Assembly (NCBI GenBank): GCA_013362195.1
Contig: JABFWM010000179.1
Span: 1 to 14,887, forward strand
DNA length: 14,887 bases
Direction: 5' to 3'
Origin: Acidobacteriota bacterium
GTDB lineage: Bacteria; Acidobacteriota; Vicinamibacteria; Vicinamibacterales; 2-12-FULL-66-21
Numbering within the stretch: the first letter of the stretch is position 1; each line of letters opens with the position of its first letter. Under the pieces are notes generated by a model. That model was not told the origin of the DNA. It searched no databases and saw only the letters and a program-made list of their open reading frames with translations. Shown here one piece after another: positions 14,247-14,887 of this stretch. A program made the position numbers and the translations under genes.

Positions 14247-14887
14247 ATGTCTATTCAGCGATTCCATTACCGACACGCACTCCTCATCGTTGTCGTCACC
14301 GCCGCGATGTCCTTCGCCGCGTCGCCGCACGCCCAGCTCCGCGTCGTCGCTCCCGGCGAGCGGCCCGATACCGAGGCGCTCGAACTGGCGCTGCGCAAGC
14401 TGTCGTCGAGCGGCACGTTCATGCAGACCGACGCGCACCCTGACGACGAGGACAACGGCCTCCTCGCGATGCTGGGCGACGGGCAGGGGATGCGCGCGAC
14501 GCTCGTGACCGCGACGCGGGGCGACGGCGGACAGAACGAAATCGGCCCGGAGCTGTCGCAGGCGCTTGGCGTCCTGCGCACCGAAGAACTGCTCGCGGTG
14601 CACCGCTTCGACGGCGCCGAGCAGTACTTCACGCGCGCGATCGACTTCGGCTACTCGTTCAGCGTCGAGGAATCGATTGAGAGGTGGGGCCGCGACGAGA
14701 TCGTCGGCGACTACGTGCGGCACATCCGGACCATCCGTCCCGACGTGATCGTCGGGTTCCTCTGCGGCGGCGCCGGCGGCGGCCAGCACCATCAGGCGTC
14801 GGCGGCCTTGACCCTCGAGGCGTACCGCGCCGCGGCCGATCCCTCCCGGTATCCAGAGCAGATCAGCGAAGGCCTGCGGCCGTGGCA
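14247..14887 (+). CDS. Secreted PIG-L family deacetylase, N-terminal part (runs off right edge)
   Basis: Zinc-dependent deacetylase of the PIG-L/LmbE family, which removes acetyl groups from N-acetylglucosaminyl or related sugars. 213 codons are visible. After a short basic start comes a hydrophobic segment (about 11-25, LLIVVVTAAMSFAA) with SPHAQ as a likely cleavage area, so the protein is probably exported. The family motif AHPDDE is at 63-68 (H64, D66, D67), followed by LVTATRGDGGQNEIGPEL (86-103), ELLAVHRFDGAEQYF and GGGQHHQAS (177-185), whose His supplies the remaining metal ligand in relatives. The ATG at 14247 has no strong ribosome-binding site; it is chosen because it places the signal peptide at the N-terminus. 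It follows the TonB receptor by 137 bases with a hairpin between, so the two may be cotranscribed in part or separately. Confidence 0.9.
   Translation, partial: MSIQRFHYRHALLIVVVTAAMSFAASPHAQLRVVAPGERPDTEALELALRKLSSSGTFMQTDAHPDDEDNGLLAMLGDGQGMRATLVTATRGDGGQNEIGPELSQALGVLRTEELLAVHRFDGAEQYFTRAIDFGYSFSVEESIERWGRDEIVGDYVRHIRTIRPDVIVGFLCGGAGGGQHHQASAALTLEAYRAAADPSRYPEQISEGLRPW

Noticed and set aside
1..14887. CRISPR arrays, tRNA or rRNA genes, transposases, integrases, toxin-antitoxin pairs
   Set aside because: No regularly spaced repeats, cloverleaf sequences, rRNA signatures or mobile-element protein motifs were seen in either strand.

Overview
The window is GC-rich, protein-coding bacterial DNA. 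It carries ten complete genes and two that run off the ends, and I see no tRNA, rRNA, CRISPR array, phage or insertion-sequence gene. The mix of genes points to an Acidobacteriota genome, perhaps Vicinamibacteria-like: a eukaryote-type Ser/Thr kinase, an HrcA/CIRCE heat-shock operon without dnaK, an Oar-like TonB-dependent receptor with a carboxypeptidase-regulatory-like N-domain, and a secreted PIG-L deacetylase. This placement is an inference from gene content, not from a marker gene.

Left part (1-5160). A kinase gene leaves the left edge on the minus strand. Diverging from it is rsmE (16S rRNA U1498 methyltransferase) on the plus strand. Facing rsmE is a minus-strand operon hrcA-grpE-dnaJ-prmA, with neighbours overlapping or a few bases apart. 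It is driven from a TATAAT box followed at once by a perfect CIRCE operator. rsmE and prmA converge on a 100-bp spacer holding three GGGTCT/AGACCC palindromes. Many bacteria have rsmE co-directional after prmA, so its inverted position here, bordered by inverted palindromes, suggests a local inversion.

Middle (5240-8507, minus strand). A lipoprotein parvulin-type prolyl isomerase, an XdhC/CoxI-family protein (maturation of molybdenum hydroxylases) and an amidohydrolase/deaminase form a tightly packed run. The last two genes share one base (TAGTG). A deaminase next to XdhC suggests purine or related heterocycle catabolism, although no xanthine dehydrogenase subunit is in the window.

Right part (8754-14887). 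A class A penicillin-binding protein (PBP1b-like) lies on the minus strand. A 142-bp divergent spacer with two inverted repeats separates it from a 966-residue TonB-dependent receptor on the plus strand. The receptor gene is followed by a 12-bp hairpin closed by a cUUCGg tetraloop, which belongs to the same palindrome family as the rsmE/prmA spacer. A PIG-L deacetylase gene then runs off the right edge.

Most of the window is housekeeping sequence. The points most worth a second look are the dispersed palindrome family and its position at the rsmE junction, the nearly leaderless divergent kinase/rsmE promoters, the active-site Arg of the amidohydrolase beside xdhC, and the possible CTG start of xdhC. 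I found no convincing evidence of an undescribed multi-gene system.
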